Origin: a virus | DNA: 64,000 bases | Strand: one strand, 5' to 3' | IMG/VR virus record: IMGVR_UViG_3300042302_000177 | Span: 1-64,000 of that record | Shown: in pieces, positions 8,619 through 16,924 of the stretch | Layout of the letters: each line of letters starts with the position of its first letter | Position numbering within the stretch: the stretch's first letter is position 1 | Made by a program: the position numbers and the translations under genes | Notes under the pieces: model-generated | Databases searched by the model: none | Seen by the model: only the letters and a program-made list of their open reading frames with translations | What the model was told of the DNA's origin: nothing

Positions 8619-8635
8619 TCACAACCCTGTATACT
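8607..8635 (+). promoter_or_regulatory. Sigma70-type early promoter upstream of dsbA-like gene
   Basis: TTGACC (8607-8612), a 17-base spacer, then TATACT (8630-8635): five of six bases match consensus in each box. It lies 21 bases before the start of the dsbA-like gene, which has a good ribosome site (AGGAG at 8646-8650). It probably drives the dsbA-like, speD-like and membrane-protein genes. Confidence 0.65.
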
Positions 8636-8655
8636 ATATACTCACAGGAGATATT

Positions 8656-8925
8656 ATGGGAAAAGCATTTGGCGCACCAGAACAGGCAAAAATCAAACAG
8701 ATCGTATCCGAAGGTATGACTGTTATGCAGGAAATTCAAGACCTCACTGAAGGTTTGAATGAAACTATCAAAGCAGTGGCAGAAGAACTAGAGGTAAAAC
8801 CTAGTGTTATTCGCAAAGCAATCAAAATTGCACAGAAAGATCAATGGGATCAAGTGTTCCGTGAATTCGACGATCTTGAAACTATTGTCGATATTGCAGG
8901 TCACGCTAATCGTCGTGAAGACTAA
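8656..8925 (+). CDS. dsbA: DsbA-like double-stranded DNA-binding, late-transcription protein
   Basis: An 89-residue, mainly helical charged protein, the same length as T4 DsbA. It shares the layout of that family: an N-terminal helix with charged repeats, a central E-L-x-V-x-x-x-x-x-[RN] segment (EELEVKPSVIRKAIKIAQK) and an acidic C-terminal helix. T4 DsbA binds double-stranded DNA near late promoters and stimulates late transcription. The assignment rests on size, pattern and the T4-like context and is less certain than the core replication genes. ATG follows AGGAG by 7 bases. The stop overlaps the next start (TAATG). Confidence 0.6.
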   Translation: MGKAFGAPEQAKIKQIVSEGMTVMQEIQDLTEGLNETIKAVAEELEVKPSVIRKAIKIAQKDQWDQVFREFDDLETIVDIAGHANRRED

Positions 8926-9278
8926 TGAGCCACTGGGGATATCATTTAATGTTAGATTGTAGTGGTTGTGAACAAATTCACTGCAAAGATAACATTTATA
9001 ATTTTGTAAAAGACCTTGTTGACAAGATCGACATGGTCGCGTACGGAGAACCTATAATCGAATATTTGTTACCTGGAGATTCAAAACAAGGTTACAGCTT
9101 AATGCAGCTAATAACTACAAGTAATATTTGTGGTCATTTTATGGAACTCGACGGAACTGCATACTTTGATATTTTTAGTTGTAAAGAGTTTGATTTGCTA
9201 ACTGCACAGAATGTAGTAACAAAATATTTTAATCCTAAAAAAATTAGGGTAAATTTTATTACAAGACAGGCAGATTAA
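8925..9278 (+). CDS. speD: S-adenosylmethionine decarboxylase-like protein (SpeD family)
   Basis: A 117-residue protein with the family's GYHLMLD opening and an [IV]DIF[ST]C end-of-core motif (FDIFSC). Ser66, His71 and Cys86 have the same spacing (5 and 20 residues) as the pyruvoyl-forming Ser, the catalytic His and the Cys of bacterial class 1b AdoMet decarboxylases. The residues flanking the serine differ: the normal E-S-H cleavage site reads T-S-N. It would make decarboxylated AdoMet for polyamine synthesis if active and unchanged. Relatives have switched to amino-acid decarboxylation, so the substrate is open. It is coupled to neighbours on both sides by 1-base overlaps (TAATG). Confidence 0.75.
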   Translation: MSHWGYHLMLDCSGCEQIHCKDNIYNFVKDLVDKIDMVAYGEPIIEYLLPGDSKQGYSLMQLITTSNICGHFMELDGTAYFDIFSCKEFDLLTAQNVVTKYFNPKKIRVNFITRQAD

Positions 9279-9577
9279 TGACTAGACTTACAACTGTACT
9301 TGGAAACGTGTACAACTGGGCCAGGAATGACTATCGAGAATGGCCTGTCCGATTTTCGTTAGAAATTTCAGCATGGTTAATGAGTTTAGGCTGCTCTCTG
9401 ACATTGGCAGCAGGTGCAACTGATCCGCTGTTTTTCTATCTGTATCCGATATTTATTTTGCAATGTGCAATTTTTGCATGGGCATCATGGACTCGAAAGA
9501 GCACAGGTATGGTAGCCAACTACCTACTGTTAGTCACTATAGACGTCATCGGCTATATTAGATTGTTAAATATATAA
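9278..9577 (+). CDS. Small multi-spanning membrane protein
   Basis: A 99-residue protein with about three hydrophobic segments, roughly residues 27-46 (LEISAWLMSLGCSLTLAAG), 49-70 and 79-98, after a positively charged, Trp-rich N-terminus. It probably sits in the host inner membrane. The start overlaps the speD-like stop by one base, so the two are probably co-translated. No transporter signature is strong enough to name a substrate. Confidence 0.72.
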   Translation: MTRLTTVLGNVYNWARNDYREWPVRFSLEISAWLMSLGCSLTLAAGATDPLFFYLYPIFILQCAIFAWASWTRKSTGMVANYLLLVTIDVIGYIRLLNI

Positions 9578-9646
9578 GAGAAAAGTTTGATCAGCTATAA
9601 ATGATCACAAGAACGGTTGCCGGCCATAAGCGGTAAGGAGAACTAT

Positions 9647-12319
9647 ATGAGCTACGTCGATGCCATGTGGGATCGCGACAAAGACATTGTGCATGTCGTT
9701 GAGCGTGATCTAAAGAAAGGCAGAATCTTTCAGGAGTTTCCTGCAAGATATACATTTTATTATCCCGATCAACGCGGAAAATACAAATCAATTTACGGTG
9801 AAAATCTAAATAAAGTTGTCACAAGGTCCTACAAAGACTTTCAAAAAGAACAACGGATCCACAGCAGCCACAGACTGTATGAATCAGACATCAACACTGT
9901 ATTCAAAACCCTAGAAGAAAACTATCTCAATCACGAACCGCCTAAACTCAATGTGGCGTTCTTCGACATTGAGGTGGACTTTGATCCTGAAAGAGGTTAT
10001 AGCACCCCCGAGGATGCTTTCATGCCTATTACATCGATTGCTGTTCACCTACAATGGTTAGACACACTGGTCTGCTTTGCTGTTCCTCCAAAGACCCTGA
10101 CAATGGAGCAAGCAACAGCGTTAGTTAAGGACTTTCCTAATACACATCTGTTTGAAACTGAAGCAGAGATGTTAGATGCGTTTTTGGATCTCATTCAAGA
10201 TGCTGACATTCTCAGTGGATGGAACAGTGAAGGCTATGATATCCCTTACACAGTTAACAGAGTTATCAAAGCACTGAGTAAAGAAGACACTCGTAGATTT
10301 TGTCTGTGGGGTCAATTTCCCAAGAAGAGAGAGTACGAAAAATATGGAAAAGCGGCTGTTACTTATGATCTGGTTGGTCGTGTTCATCTGGACAGTCTCG
10401 AGCTGTACCGCAAATACACATATGAAGAGCGACACACTTACCGACTGGATGCCATTGGAGAGATGGAAGTAGGCGAGAGCAAGACTCACTATGAAGGTAC
10501 ACTTGATCAGTTATATAACAATGACTTCCGTAAGTTCATTGAGTACAACAGACAAGATACCGCATTGTTAGACAAGCTGGATAAGAAACTAAAGTTTATC
10601 GATCTTGCTAACACACTGGCACACGAATGTACGGTGCTATTACAGACCACAATGGGTGCAGTTGCTGTAACTGAACAGGCTATTGTAAACGAAGCCCACC
10701 ACCGTGGTCTCATTGTGCCCAATCGTGCCAAACGTGACGAGGACGCAAATAATCAGGCAGCAGGTGCTTATGTTGCATATCCCAAGAAAGGTATCCACGA
10801 CTGGATCGGATCTATTGACATTAACTCATTGTATCCGTCAGCTATTCGTGCGCTCAACATGGGTCCAGAAACTATCATCGGTCAGTTACGTCAGGACAGG
10901 ACAGATCAACATATCGATGAACAAATGATGGTTCATAAAAAATCATTTGCGGCGGCTTGGGAAGGTATGTTTGGTAGCCTAGAGTATGAAGCAGTTATGC
11001 AACAGGACCGTGCATTTGAAATTACAGTTGATTGGGAAAACGATCAAAGTGATATTATGAGTGCAGCTGAAGCATATAAGTTAATCTTTGACAGTAATCA
11101 ACCTTGGATGTTAAGCGCCAACGGCACTATCTTTACCTATGAACATGAAGGCATTATTCCTGGACTGTTAAAGCGATGGTATGCTGAACGTAAAGATATG
11201 CAGAAGAAGCTCAAGGCAGCTATCGAAGCAGGTAACAAGATCGAAGAAGAGTATTGGGACAAGCGACAGTTGGTCAAGAAGATTAACTTGAATAGTTTGT
11301 ATGGTGCTATTTTGAATCCTGGTTGCAGATTCTTTGATAAGCGTATTGGGCAGTCCACTACACTTGTTGGCAGGCAGATTGCCAAGCATATGGCAGGCAA
11401 AGTCAATGAAATGATTACCGGTGAGTTTGATCACGTAGGTAAGAGTATTATCTACGGTGATACTGACAGTTGCTACTTCTCAGCTTATAATACGCTAAAG
11501 ACTGATATTAACAAAAAGCTAATCCCTTGGGATAGAGATGTTGTTATTCAGTTGTATGATCAGATTGCCGAAAACGTAAATGCAACATTCCCGCAGTTCA
11601 TGTTGGATGCATTTCATTGCCCAAAGACACGCGGTGAGGTTATCAAAGGTGGGCGAGAAATTGTTGCTGTTAAAGGCCTGTTCATTACCAAGAAACGTTA
11701 TGCAGTATTGTATTACGACAAAGATGGTAAGAGACAGGACACTGACGGTAAGCCAGGTAAGATCAAAGCTATGGGTCTAGATCTTAAGCGTAGTGATACT
11801 CCCGAATTTATGCAAAAGTTCTTAGAAGAAGTTCTTACTCGAGTACTGAATGGTGCAGAGGAACAAGAAATTCTAGAAATGATCAGTGCGTTCCGGACTG
11901 AGTTCAAAGCCCGTCCAGGTTGGGAGAAGGGTAGTCCCAAACGAGCTAACAACATCACAGAGTATCAAGCCAAGGAAGCTAAACAAGGCAAGGCTAATAT
12001 GCCAGGGCATGTCCGTGCTGCTATTAACTGGAATACGCTAAAACGCATGAACGGTGACAAATACTCAATGGGCATTGTTGACGGCATGAAGGTCATTGTT
12101 TGTAAAGTTAAAGACAATCCATTAGGCTACACATCCATTGCTTATCCGGTCGATGAGATGCGATTACCTAAATGGTTCCAAGACCTGCCATTCGATCACA
12201 GCGAAATGGAAACTGCTATCATTAACAACAAACTGGACAACCTCATCGGTGTGCTGGATTGGGATTTAGAATCAACTACCCAAGACAATACCTTTGGCAA
12301 ATTATTTTCCTTTGATTGA
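9647..12319 (+). CDS. 43: T4-type family B DNA polymerase (gp43)
   Basis: An 890-residue replicative polymerase with proofreading exonuclease. Exo I is FFDIEVDF (Asp107, Glu109), Exo II is SGWNSEGYDIPY and Exo III is YNRQDTALLD. Polymerase motifs follow in order: DINSLYPSAIRALNMGPETI (motif A), KKINLNSLYGAIL (motif B) and IYGDTDSCYF (motif C, near residue 602), then KKRYAVLYYDKDG. The ATG at 9647 is chosen because AAGGAG at 9632-9637 sits correctly before it; an in-frame TTG 30 bases upstream has no such site. T4 gp43 is 898 residues, so the length is typical. It acts with the clamp gene just downstream. Confidence 0.97.
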   Translation: MSYVDAMWDRDKDIVHVVERDLKKGRIFQEFPARYTFYYPDQRGKYKSIYGENLNKVVTRSYKDFQKEQRIHSSHRLYESDINTVFKTLEENYLNHEPPKLNVAFFDIEVDFDPERGYSTPEDAFMPITSIAVHLQWLDTLVCFAVPPKTLTMEQATALVKDFPNTHLFETEAEMLDAFLDLIQDADILSGWNSEGYDIPYTVNRVIKALSKEDTRRFCLWGQFPKKREYEKYGKAAVTYDLVGRVHLDSLELYRKYTYEERHTYRLDAIGEMEVGESKTHYEGTLDQLYNNDFRKFIEYNRQDTALLDKLDKKLKFIDLANTLAHECTVLLQTTMGAVAVTEQAIVNEAHHRGLIVPNRAKRDEDANNQAAGAYVAYPKKGIHDWIGSIDINSLYPSAIRALNMGPETIIGQLRQDRTDQHIDEQMMVHKKSFAAAWEGMFGSLEYEAVMQQDRAFEITVDWENDQSDIMSAAEAYKLIFDSNQPWMLSANGTIFTYEHEGIIPGLLKRWYAERKDMQKKLKAAIEAGNKIEEEYWDKRQLVKKINLNSLYGAILNPGCRFFDKRIGQSTTLVGRQIAKHMAGKVNEMITGEFDHVGKSIIYGDTDSCYFSAYNTLKTDINKKLIPWDRDVVIQLYDQIAENVNATFPQFMLDAFHCPKTRGEVIKGGREIVAVKGLFITKKRYAVLYYDKDGKRQDTDGKPGKIKAMGLDLKRSDTPEFMQKFLEEVLTRVLNGAEEQEILEMISAFRTEFKARPGWEKGSPKRANNITEYQAKEAKQGKANMPGHVRAAINWNTLKRMNGDKYSMGIVDGMKVIVCKVKDNPLGYTSIAYPVDEMRLPKWFQDLPFDHSEMETAIINNKLDNLIGVLDWDLESTTQDNTFGKLFSFD

Positions 12320-12328
12320 AAATAATCA

Positions 12329-12357
12329 TTGACTTTACTCGCAAATCTAAATAAACT
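12329..12357 (+). promoter_or_regulatory. Sigma70-like promoter upstream of gene 45
   Basis: TTGACT (12329-12334), a 17-base spacer, then TAAACT (12352-12357), just after the polymerase stop and 18 bases before the clamp start, which has AAGGA at 12363-12367. A CTAAATAAAC element overlaps the -10 region, so late expression from the same place is also possible. Confidence 0.5.
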
Positions 12358-12374
12358 AAACAAAAGGAATTAAT

Positions 12375-13109
12375 ATGAAAGACATTCTACAAGACATCGT
12401 AAGCCACACACATAGCCTGGGCTTCTTAAACATCGTTAAAATTACAGGCGACGATAAAAAGACCACTATCGACAGTATGGCCGATGACCGTACAGTTATT
12501 ATGTATGGTGAAACTGCTAGCCCGCAAGCAGACATGACTGGCGTTTTTGGTATGCCGCAAATGAACAAATTAAAGTATTTGCTAGATTGCCCAGAATACA
12601 AAGAAGATGCAAAGATTGAAGTTGTTAAACAAGATCGCAACGGTGAAGAAATTCCAACAGGCCTACACTTTGAAAACAAAGGGGGCGACTTTAAGAATGA
12701 CTACCGCTTTATGAACACTGAAATCATTAACGAAAAGTTAAAGACTGTTAAGTTCCGTGGTGTTAAGTGGGATGTTGAAGTTGCTCCAAGTTTAGCTAGT
12801 GTGCAAAGATTTGCGTTTCAAGCAGCCGCTAACAATGAGCACACAACTTTCTTGGCTAAGACAGATGGTGACAAGTTGAAGTTTACTTTTGGTGATCAAG
12901 CAAGCCACGGTGGTGAATTTATTTTTGCTACAGGTGTCACCGGCAACCTAAATAAAGGATGGACTTGGCCTGTTGCTCCCGTACTTGCAATTCTTAAAGC
13001 ATCAGATGTTAATAATACTATGATGAGTTTAAGCAACGAAGGTGCTCTACAGATTACACTTGACAGCGGTTTAGCTACTTACAAGTATATCATTCCTGCA
13101 CAGACATGA
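12375..13109 (+). CDS. 45: Sliding clamp, DNA polymerase processivity factor (gp45)
   Basis: A 244-residue protein matching T4 gp45 in length (228) and pattern: N-terminal helix, alternating beta strands, and a C-terminal L-D-S-G-L-A-T-Y-K-Y-I-I-P strand. In T4 the trimeric clamp encircles DNA, tethers gp43 and also activates late transcription with gp55 and gp33. The position directly after the polymerase gene fits. Its stop overlaps the ATG of the next gene (ATGA). The clamp loader genes (44/62) are not in this window. Confidence 0.92.
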   Translation: MKDILQDIVSHTHSLGFLNIVKITGDDKKTTIDSMADDRTVIMYGETASPQADMTGVFGMPQMNKLKYLLDCPEYKEDAKIEVVKQDRNGEEIPTGLHFENKGGDFKNDYRFMNTEIINEKLKTVKFRGVKWDVEVAPSLASVQRFAFQAAANNEHTTFLAKTDGDKLKFTFGDQASHGGEFIFATGVTGNLNKGWTWPVAPVLAILKASDVNNTMMSLSNEGALQITLDSGLATYKYIIPAQT

Positions 13110-13477
13110 TAAAAGGAATAGCTCATTCAGGTCGATATCTCCAGGTACAAGGAGGTAGTCCAATGAATCCGTACATTCCTTCCGGTGGGCAATCTGCGGG
13201 AATGTTGCGCTATAATACAAATATCAATACCATAGAAGTATACGACGGGCAAGTTTGGAAAGAAGTATCTTCAAACTTTGCCAATGTAGCATTAACTAGT
13301 GAGGCAGAAGCATTACTTGACTGGGCACGAAAAAAGCGTGACGAAGAATTGCAGCTCGAAGTATTGGCTAAAGAACACCCTGCTATTAACATTGCCTTGG
13401 GTAATTTAAAGAAAGCCAAGATACAACTAGATGCTACAATAATATTAAGTAAAGAACATGACGAAACAACAAGTTAA
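13106..13477 (+). CDS. Small conserved phage protein, fibre-like N-terminal motif
   Basis: A 123-residue protein. The first 50 residues (SGRYLQVQGGSP...AGMLRYNTNINTIEVYDGQVW) resemble the short beta module found in many phage structural proteins, with RYN-x(5)-[IL]EVYDG-x-x-W. The second half is a charged helix, possibly coiled coil. The ATG at 13106 overlaps the clamp stop. A second in-frame ATG at 13163 follows a perfect AAGGAGGT at 13148-13155, which would remove 19 residues; because QGGS is itself part of the conserved motif, I keep the upstream start. It overlaps the following gene by 20 bases. Confidence 0.7.
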   Translation: MIKGIAHSGRYLQVQGGSPMNPYIPSGGQSAGMLRYNTNINTIEVYDGQVWKEVSSNFANVALTSEAEALLDWARKKRDEELQLEVLAKEHPAINIALGNLKKAKIQLDATIILSKEHDETTS

Positions 13478-15116
13478 CCTAACACCATTACAGAAAGACT
13501 ATGCAGTCTATTTGCCTGCAATTAGTAGTTTCTACAGTACCTATGTTGCTAAACAACGACTAGGTGAATTCGTACCAACAGATCGTATTCCTGCAGGTTT
13601 TGATCGTGGTATCGAAGGTATGAACTTTTTAAATCCTGAACAAGGATACTTTACTTACAAATACGGTCTGTACTCTGCGGGTCATGCACAATTAGATCTT
13701 ACTAAGAGTTTAGAACAAGAGTCCATGATTCAACAGCGTGATCGTAATAACACTATGATCTTAGGCGACTCAGGTGGATACCAGATTGGTAAGGGTGTTC
13801 TTAAGTTTGACTGGTTAGACTTTGAAGGCAAGGAAGCTACTAAGACTCGTCAGAAGATTCTCGAGTGGCTCGAAGTCACAGCCGATTGGTCAATGATGCT
13901 AGACGTTCCAACATGGGCATGTGATCACATTCACAGTCCTAAAACTGGACTAAAGACATTTGATGACTGCTTAGATAAGACTCGATACAATAACGATTAC
14001 TTTTTGATGAACAGAATGGGTCAAACTAAATGGCTCAACGTTCTGCAAGGTAGTGATTGGGACACTGCTGAAAAGTGGTATGCAGGTGTAAAAGAATTTA
14101 GCGACCCGGCAGGTAAGTATGCAGGGCGTGAAGCAGAAGGTTGGGCCTTTGGTGGTGCTAACATGTGCAAGATGGATATTACTCTCAAGCGTTTAATGAC
14201 ACTTAGAGAAGATGGTTTGCTGAAGGGCAAAAACTGGATCCACTTCTTGGGTACAGCGCAACTTGACTGGAGTTGCTACTTAACTTTAATTCAAAGACAA
14301 ATCAGGAAACACATCAATGAAGAAATTACCATATCTTTTGACTGCGCCTCACCGTTCATTGCAACAGCGCACGGACTTGTCTACACAAACGCAGTCCACA
14401 CGCCAAAAAGGTGGAGTGTTATTATGGACAAGGCACCAGATAACAAAGCACTATCAGGATCAGATATCCCGTTCCCTTTCGAATCGTCAATCGGTCGCAG
14501 ACTAACAATGGCTGACATTGCCTACTACGATTTAGGCGTTCGTAAAACAGACGAAGAATTAGGTTTTGGTCCACGTGGTGGAAAAATTGAATTTAACCAT
14601 TTAGAACCAGAACACTACCATGTTGTACCTAGACTTAACAAATTAGGTAAGATTCCAAATAGAACAAGTTGGGATAGCTTTGCCTATGCATTGATGATGG
14701 GACATAATGTCGAATGTCATATTGTTGCTGTTCAACGTGCTCAACAATTAATGGACATTGAGATTGCTAAATCTAAAGACAAGCTGACTTGGAAGCAATG
14801 GAAGAAAGTCAAGGGACAGGATATGAGCGATGAGTTTAGTGATTGGGTTCCCCGTAATATCTTATACTTCAACAGCTTTGTTGAAGACTTATTTAATACT
14901 GCTACTAAAGCAGATGCATTTGCAATGATCGAACAAGCTGGTCCATTCCTGCGTAGTTTAGAAGGTGCTCGACTACAAGGCGGTCCTGCTCAAAACAAGT
15001 TTAATAACTTGTTCGAAATTGAAGAAGTTACTAAGGTTGAAGAAATTGATCTTGCTAACCCAGATGACGACGAACTACGAAAACTTGAAGAAGGCACATT
15101 AGGAGATATAGAATGA
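13458..15116 (+). CDS. dpdA: DpdA/TGT-like 7-deazaguanine transglycosylase
   Basis: A 552-residue protein with the core of the tRNA-guanine transglycosylase superfamily. GDSGGYQIG (Asp104-Gly111) corresponds to the base-binding D-S-G-G-F-Q loop. LQGSDW plus GWAFGGANM (228-236) corresponds to the Q-G and A-[IL]-G-G segments, and SFDCASPF (293-300) carries the nucleophilic Asp295. The CxCxxC-H zinc site of tRNA-TGT is not visible after it. Phage members of this superfamily (DpdA) exchange guanine in DNA for a 7-deazaguanine such as preQ0, and QueE is encoded 5 kb downstream. A DNA substrate is therefore likely, though tRNA is not excluded. The C-terminus (about 390-552) is phage-specific. Confidence 0.75.
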   Translation: MTKQQVNLTPLQKDYAVYLPAISSFYSTYVAKQRLGEFVPTDRIPAGFDRGIEGMNFLNPEQGYFTYKYGLYSAGHAQLDLTKSLEQESMIQQRDRNNTMILGDSGGYQIGKGVLKFDWLDFEGKEATKTRQKILEWLEVTADWSMMLDVPTWACDHIHSPKTGLKTFDDCLDKTRYNNDYFLMNRMGQTKWLNVLQGSDWDTAEKWYAGVKEFSDPAGKYAGREAEGWAFGGANMCKMDITLKRLMTLREDGLLKGKNWIHFLGTAQLDWSCYLTLIQRQIRKHINEEITISFDCASPFIATAHGLVYTNAVHTPKRWSVIMDKAPDNKALSGSDIPFPFESSIGRRLTMADIAYYDLGVRKTDEELGFGPRGGKIEFNHLEPEHYHVVPRLNKLGKIPNRTSWDSFAYALMMGHNVECHIVAVQRAQQLMDIEIAKSKDKLTWKQWKKVKGQDMSDEFSDWVPRNILYFNSFVEDLFNTATKADAFAMIEQAGPFLRSLEGARLQGGPAQNKFNNLFEIEEVTKVEEIDLANPDDDELRKLEEGTLGDIE

Positions 15117-15316
15117 GACAAGAAATTATTAGCGTATTAAAACACCATTTTAAAGCACACATTTTCAAGCACAAAATGAATGTAGACATTATGTTGAGCA
15201 ATCCCATGGCACTACATGACCATACTGACTTAATGGATGCTATTGAAAAAGAAGTAGCATTGATTGCTGAATATCAAGACAAGTTGGACATAATGGAAAG
15301 TTATTTTAAGGAATAA
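15113..15316 (+). CDS. Small hypothetical phage protein
   Basis: A 67-residue, probably all-helical protein (His/Lys-rich N-terminus, then DAIEKEVALIAEYQDKLDIM). The ATGA overlap with the dpdA-like stop indicates coupled translation. No motif is recognised. Small helical proteins of this kind recur in T4-like phages next to metabolic genes. Confidence 0.65.
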   Translation: MRQEIISVLKHHFKAHIFKHKMNVDIMLSNPMALHDHTDLMDAIEKEVALIAEYQDKLDIMESYFKE

Positions 15317-15317
15317 T

Positions 15318-15602
15318 ATGGCAACAGGTAAAAAGAAAACAGACATTATTATGTCTGCCGAAATATCAGAGTCTATGGAAATGCCCGGTACTATTGGCAG
15401 TGCTAGATTAACATTTCCAAATGATCCCACTGTGGTAAAAGGCAGTCATTTAACTGTTACTACATTTCCAGACGGTAAAACTGTTTTAGAATGGGACGAT
15501 GAGGCATTACTCAGAGATGTCCAAAAAGCCTTGACAGAGTACGAGAATTCTGTTAAAGTTAATACTACTAAAACTAAACGTAAGAAGAAAAATGAAGCGT
15601 GA
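15318..15602 (+). CDS. Small hypothetical phage protein
   Basis: A 94-residue protein following the previous stop by one base, with AAGGA placed 6 bases before its ATG. The middle looks like beta strands (SARLTFPNDPTVVKGSHLTV...GKTVLEWDD) and the C-terminus is a lysine-rich tail (KTKRKKKNEA), possibly for nucleic-acid contact. It overlaps the next gene by 11 bases. Function unknown. Confidence 0.65.
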   Translation: MATGKKKTDIIMSAEISESMEMPGTIGSARLTFPNDPTVVKGSHLTVTTFPDGKTVLEWDDEALLRDVQKALTEYENSVKVNTTKTKRKKKNEA

Positions 15603-16104
15603 TTACGATACAGGTATTAGTGAAGATGTAATTTTCTTTACTGGTACTGAAGTTGAGCACACTCCTGCATACGGCATGAAAACATTGTTTGTTACAGGAG
15701 TTCAATCTAGCGAGCATATTGCACTAAACTTGCAAGGTTGCGAGCATATTTTCTTTGGCGCAAATCATAGTTATAATCCACAAACTTACGAAGAACACAA
15801 AGTCTGGGAAGAAATGATTATGTTCTTCCTTGATAAAGAATACCTGTGTTCATTGGATATTCCAATTCACCAAGTAGAAGAATTCCACGAAGGCGGGCTT
15901 TGCGAGCGTGATAATTTTATTCCACAAATTCGTGTACCTATTCCTTACATTCGTCTTTGGAACTATAACACTATGTTAAAGATTGACGACAAAGATTTTA
16001 AGGCAACTAATCCCGGTGTATGGTCCCACAGTCTACACACACTAATGGATCGTAGTAAGTTTACAGACTGGGCACAATATAAAAACGACAAGGTAATAAA
16101 ATGA
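15592..16104 (+). CDS. Conserved phage protein of unknown function
   Basis: A 170-residue soluble protein with several strongly patterned blocks: DVIFFTGTEVEHTPAYGMKT, CEHIFFGANHSYN, PYIRLWNYNTMLKIDD and NPGVWSHSLHTLMD. The alternation of strands ending in acidic/His residues is compatible with a TIM-barrel-like or hydrolase fold, but no catalytic signature can be named. It lies in the block with dpdA, the T-fold candidate and queE, so a role in nucleotide or deazapurine metabolism is possible but unproved. Confidence 0.7.
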   Translation: MKRDYDTGISEDVIFFTGTEVEHTPAYGMKTLFVTGVQSSEHIALNLQGCEHIFFGANHSYNPQTYEEHKVWEEMIMFFLDKEYLCSLDIPIHQVEEFHEGGLCERDNFIPQIRVPIPYIRLWNYNTMLKIDDKDFKATNPGVWSHSLHTLMDRSKFTDWAQYKNDKVIK

Positions 16105-16274
16105 TTAACTCTAAAGTTACAAAACAAGCAAATCAACAAAGTTCAGAAGAAAAATTATTTAAATTGCTCGAAAGCATTGACTGGAAGTTATGGGAAATCT
16201 ATAATATGATGAAAGATAATCTTCCTGAAAAATCGGCACCCGCTAAAAAAACCACAAAGGTTAAAGCACAGTAA
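16101..16274 (+). CDS. Small lysine-rich hypothetical protein
   Basis: An open frame of 57 residues from ATG (overlapping the preceding stop, ATGA) to TAA at 16272-16274. It has a helical, tryptophan-containing middle (SIDWKLWEIYNMMKDN) and an alanine/lysine tail (SAPAKKTTKVKAQ). The one-base overlap with the next ATG and the tight gene packing support it as a real gene. Confidence 0.6.
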   Translation: MINSKVTKQANQQSSEEKLFKLLESIDWKLWEIYNMMKDNLPEKSAPAKKTTKVKAQ

Positions 16275-16675
16275 TGAATCAAGAACTTAATATGATTTGG
16301 GTCACCTTTCGTAAGGAGGGTGTTCATATGTATCCGGCTGCGGCTACAGACCCCAAACTTGCCACAGGCAACATGTACGATGTTAGTTTCCTCGGTACTC
16401 CGCACCGTCACATTTTCCATTTTAAAATCTATATTCAAGTATTTCACGATGATCGTGATATTGAGTTTATTCAGTTTAAGCGTTGGTTAGAGCACTGCTA
16501 TGCAGATGGTACACTCGAACTTAACCACAAATCCTGTGAAATGATAAGCCGTGATCTTCATGGAACCATTTCGGCAAGATATCCAGGTCGTGAGATCTGG
16601 ATTGACGTAAGTGAAGACGGCGAGAATGGCTGCTTCATTAAATTTCCTCAACCCTTTAATACTACACAAAGGTAA
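16274..16675 (+). CDS. Possible T-fold (QueD/PTPS-like) protein
   Basis: A 133-residue protein. HRHIFHFKIYIQVFH followed by IEFIQFKRWLE resembles the H-x-H strand and the D/E-F-x-x-[LF]-K helix of 6-pyruvoyltetrahydropterin synthase/QueD proteins. KSCEMISRDLHGTI and WIDVSEDGENGCFI then fit the following helix and the last strand, which carries the substrate-anchoring Glu. If correct, it could supply the carboxytetrahydropterin precursor for QueE. The pattern is weak: a full set of zinc-binding histidines is not evident. It is coupled to neighbours by a TAATG overlap. Confidence 0.6.
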   Translation: MNQELNMIWVTFRKEGVHMYPAAATDPKLATGNMYDVSFLGTPHRHIFHFKIYIQVFHDDRDIEFIQFKRWLEHCYADGTLELNHKSCEMISRDLHGTISARYPGREIWIDVSEDGENGCFIKFPQPFNTTQR

Positions 16676-16681
16676 AACATT

Positions 16682-16924
16682 ATGGCACAACCTGCCTACA
16701 TTCAGAAAACTCTTCGTATGAAACCCGAAGTTGAAAAGATCTTTGATGATCTCGATGCTTGGTTAGATCATTGCAGATTTAACCTCCTTCCTTATAACCC
16801 TTCAGACTTGTATAGGTCACAGGAATACAGGTATTTTTCTCGTCCTCCTTATCAGGGCGATCGTAAAAACTACCGCAAGGATTATAAGCCTAGAGGCCAA
16901 AACAATGACAATTTTTCTCGTTGA
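16682..16924 (+). CDS. Small conserved phage protein
   Basis: An 80-residue protein opening MAQPAYIQKTLR, with a patterned helix (EVEKIFDDLDAWLDHCRF) and a basic, tyrosine-rich disordered tail. It looks like a conserved short protein of T4-like environmental phages; function unknown. Its last 20 bases overlap the following glycosyltransferase gene. Confidence 0.65.
   Translation: MAQPAYIQKTLRMKPEVEKIFDDLDAWLDHCRFNLLPYNPSDLYRSQEYRYFSRPPYQGDRKNYRKDYKPRGQNNDNFSR

Noticed and set aside
9595-9602. TATAAATG resembling a T4 late promoter upstream of the polymerase gene
   Set aside because: One mismatch in a short AT-rich motif and no second support; polymerase is normally expressed early or middle. 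Not listed as a promoter.
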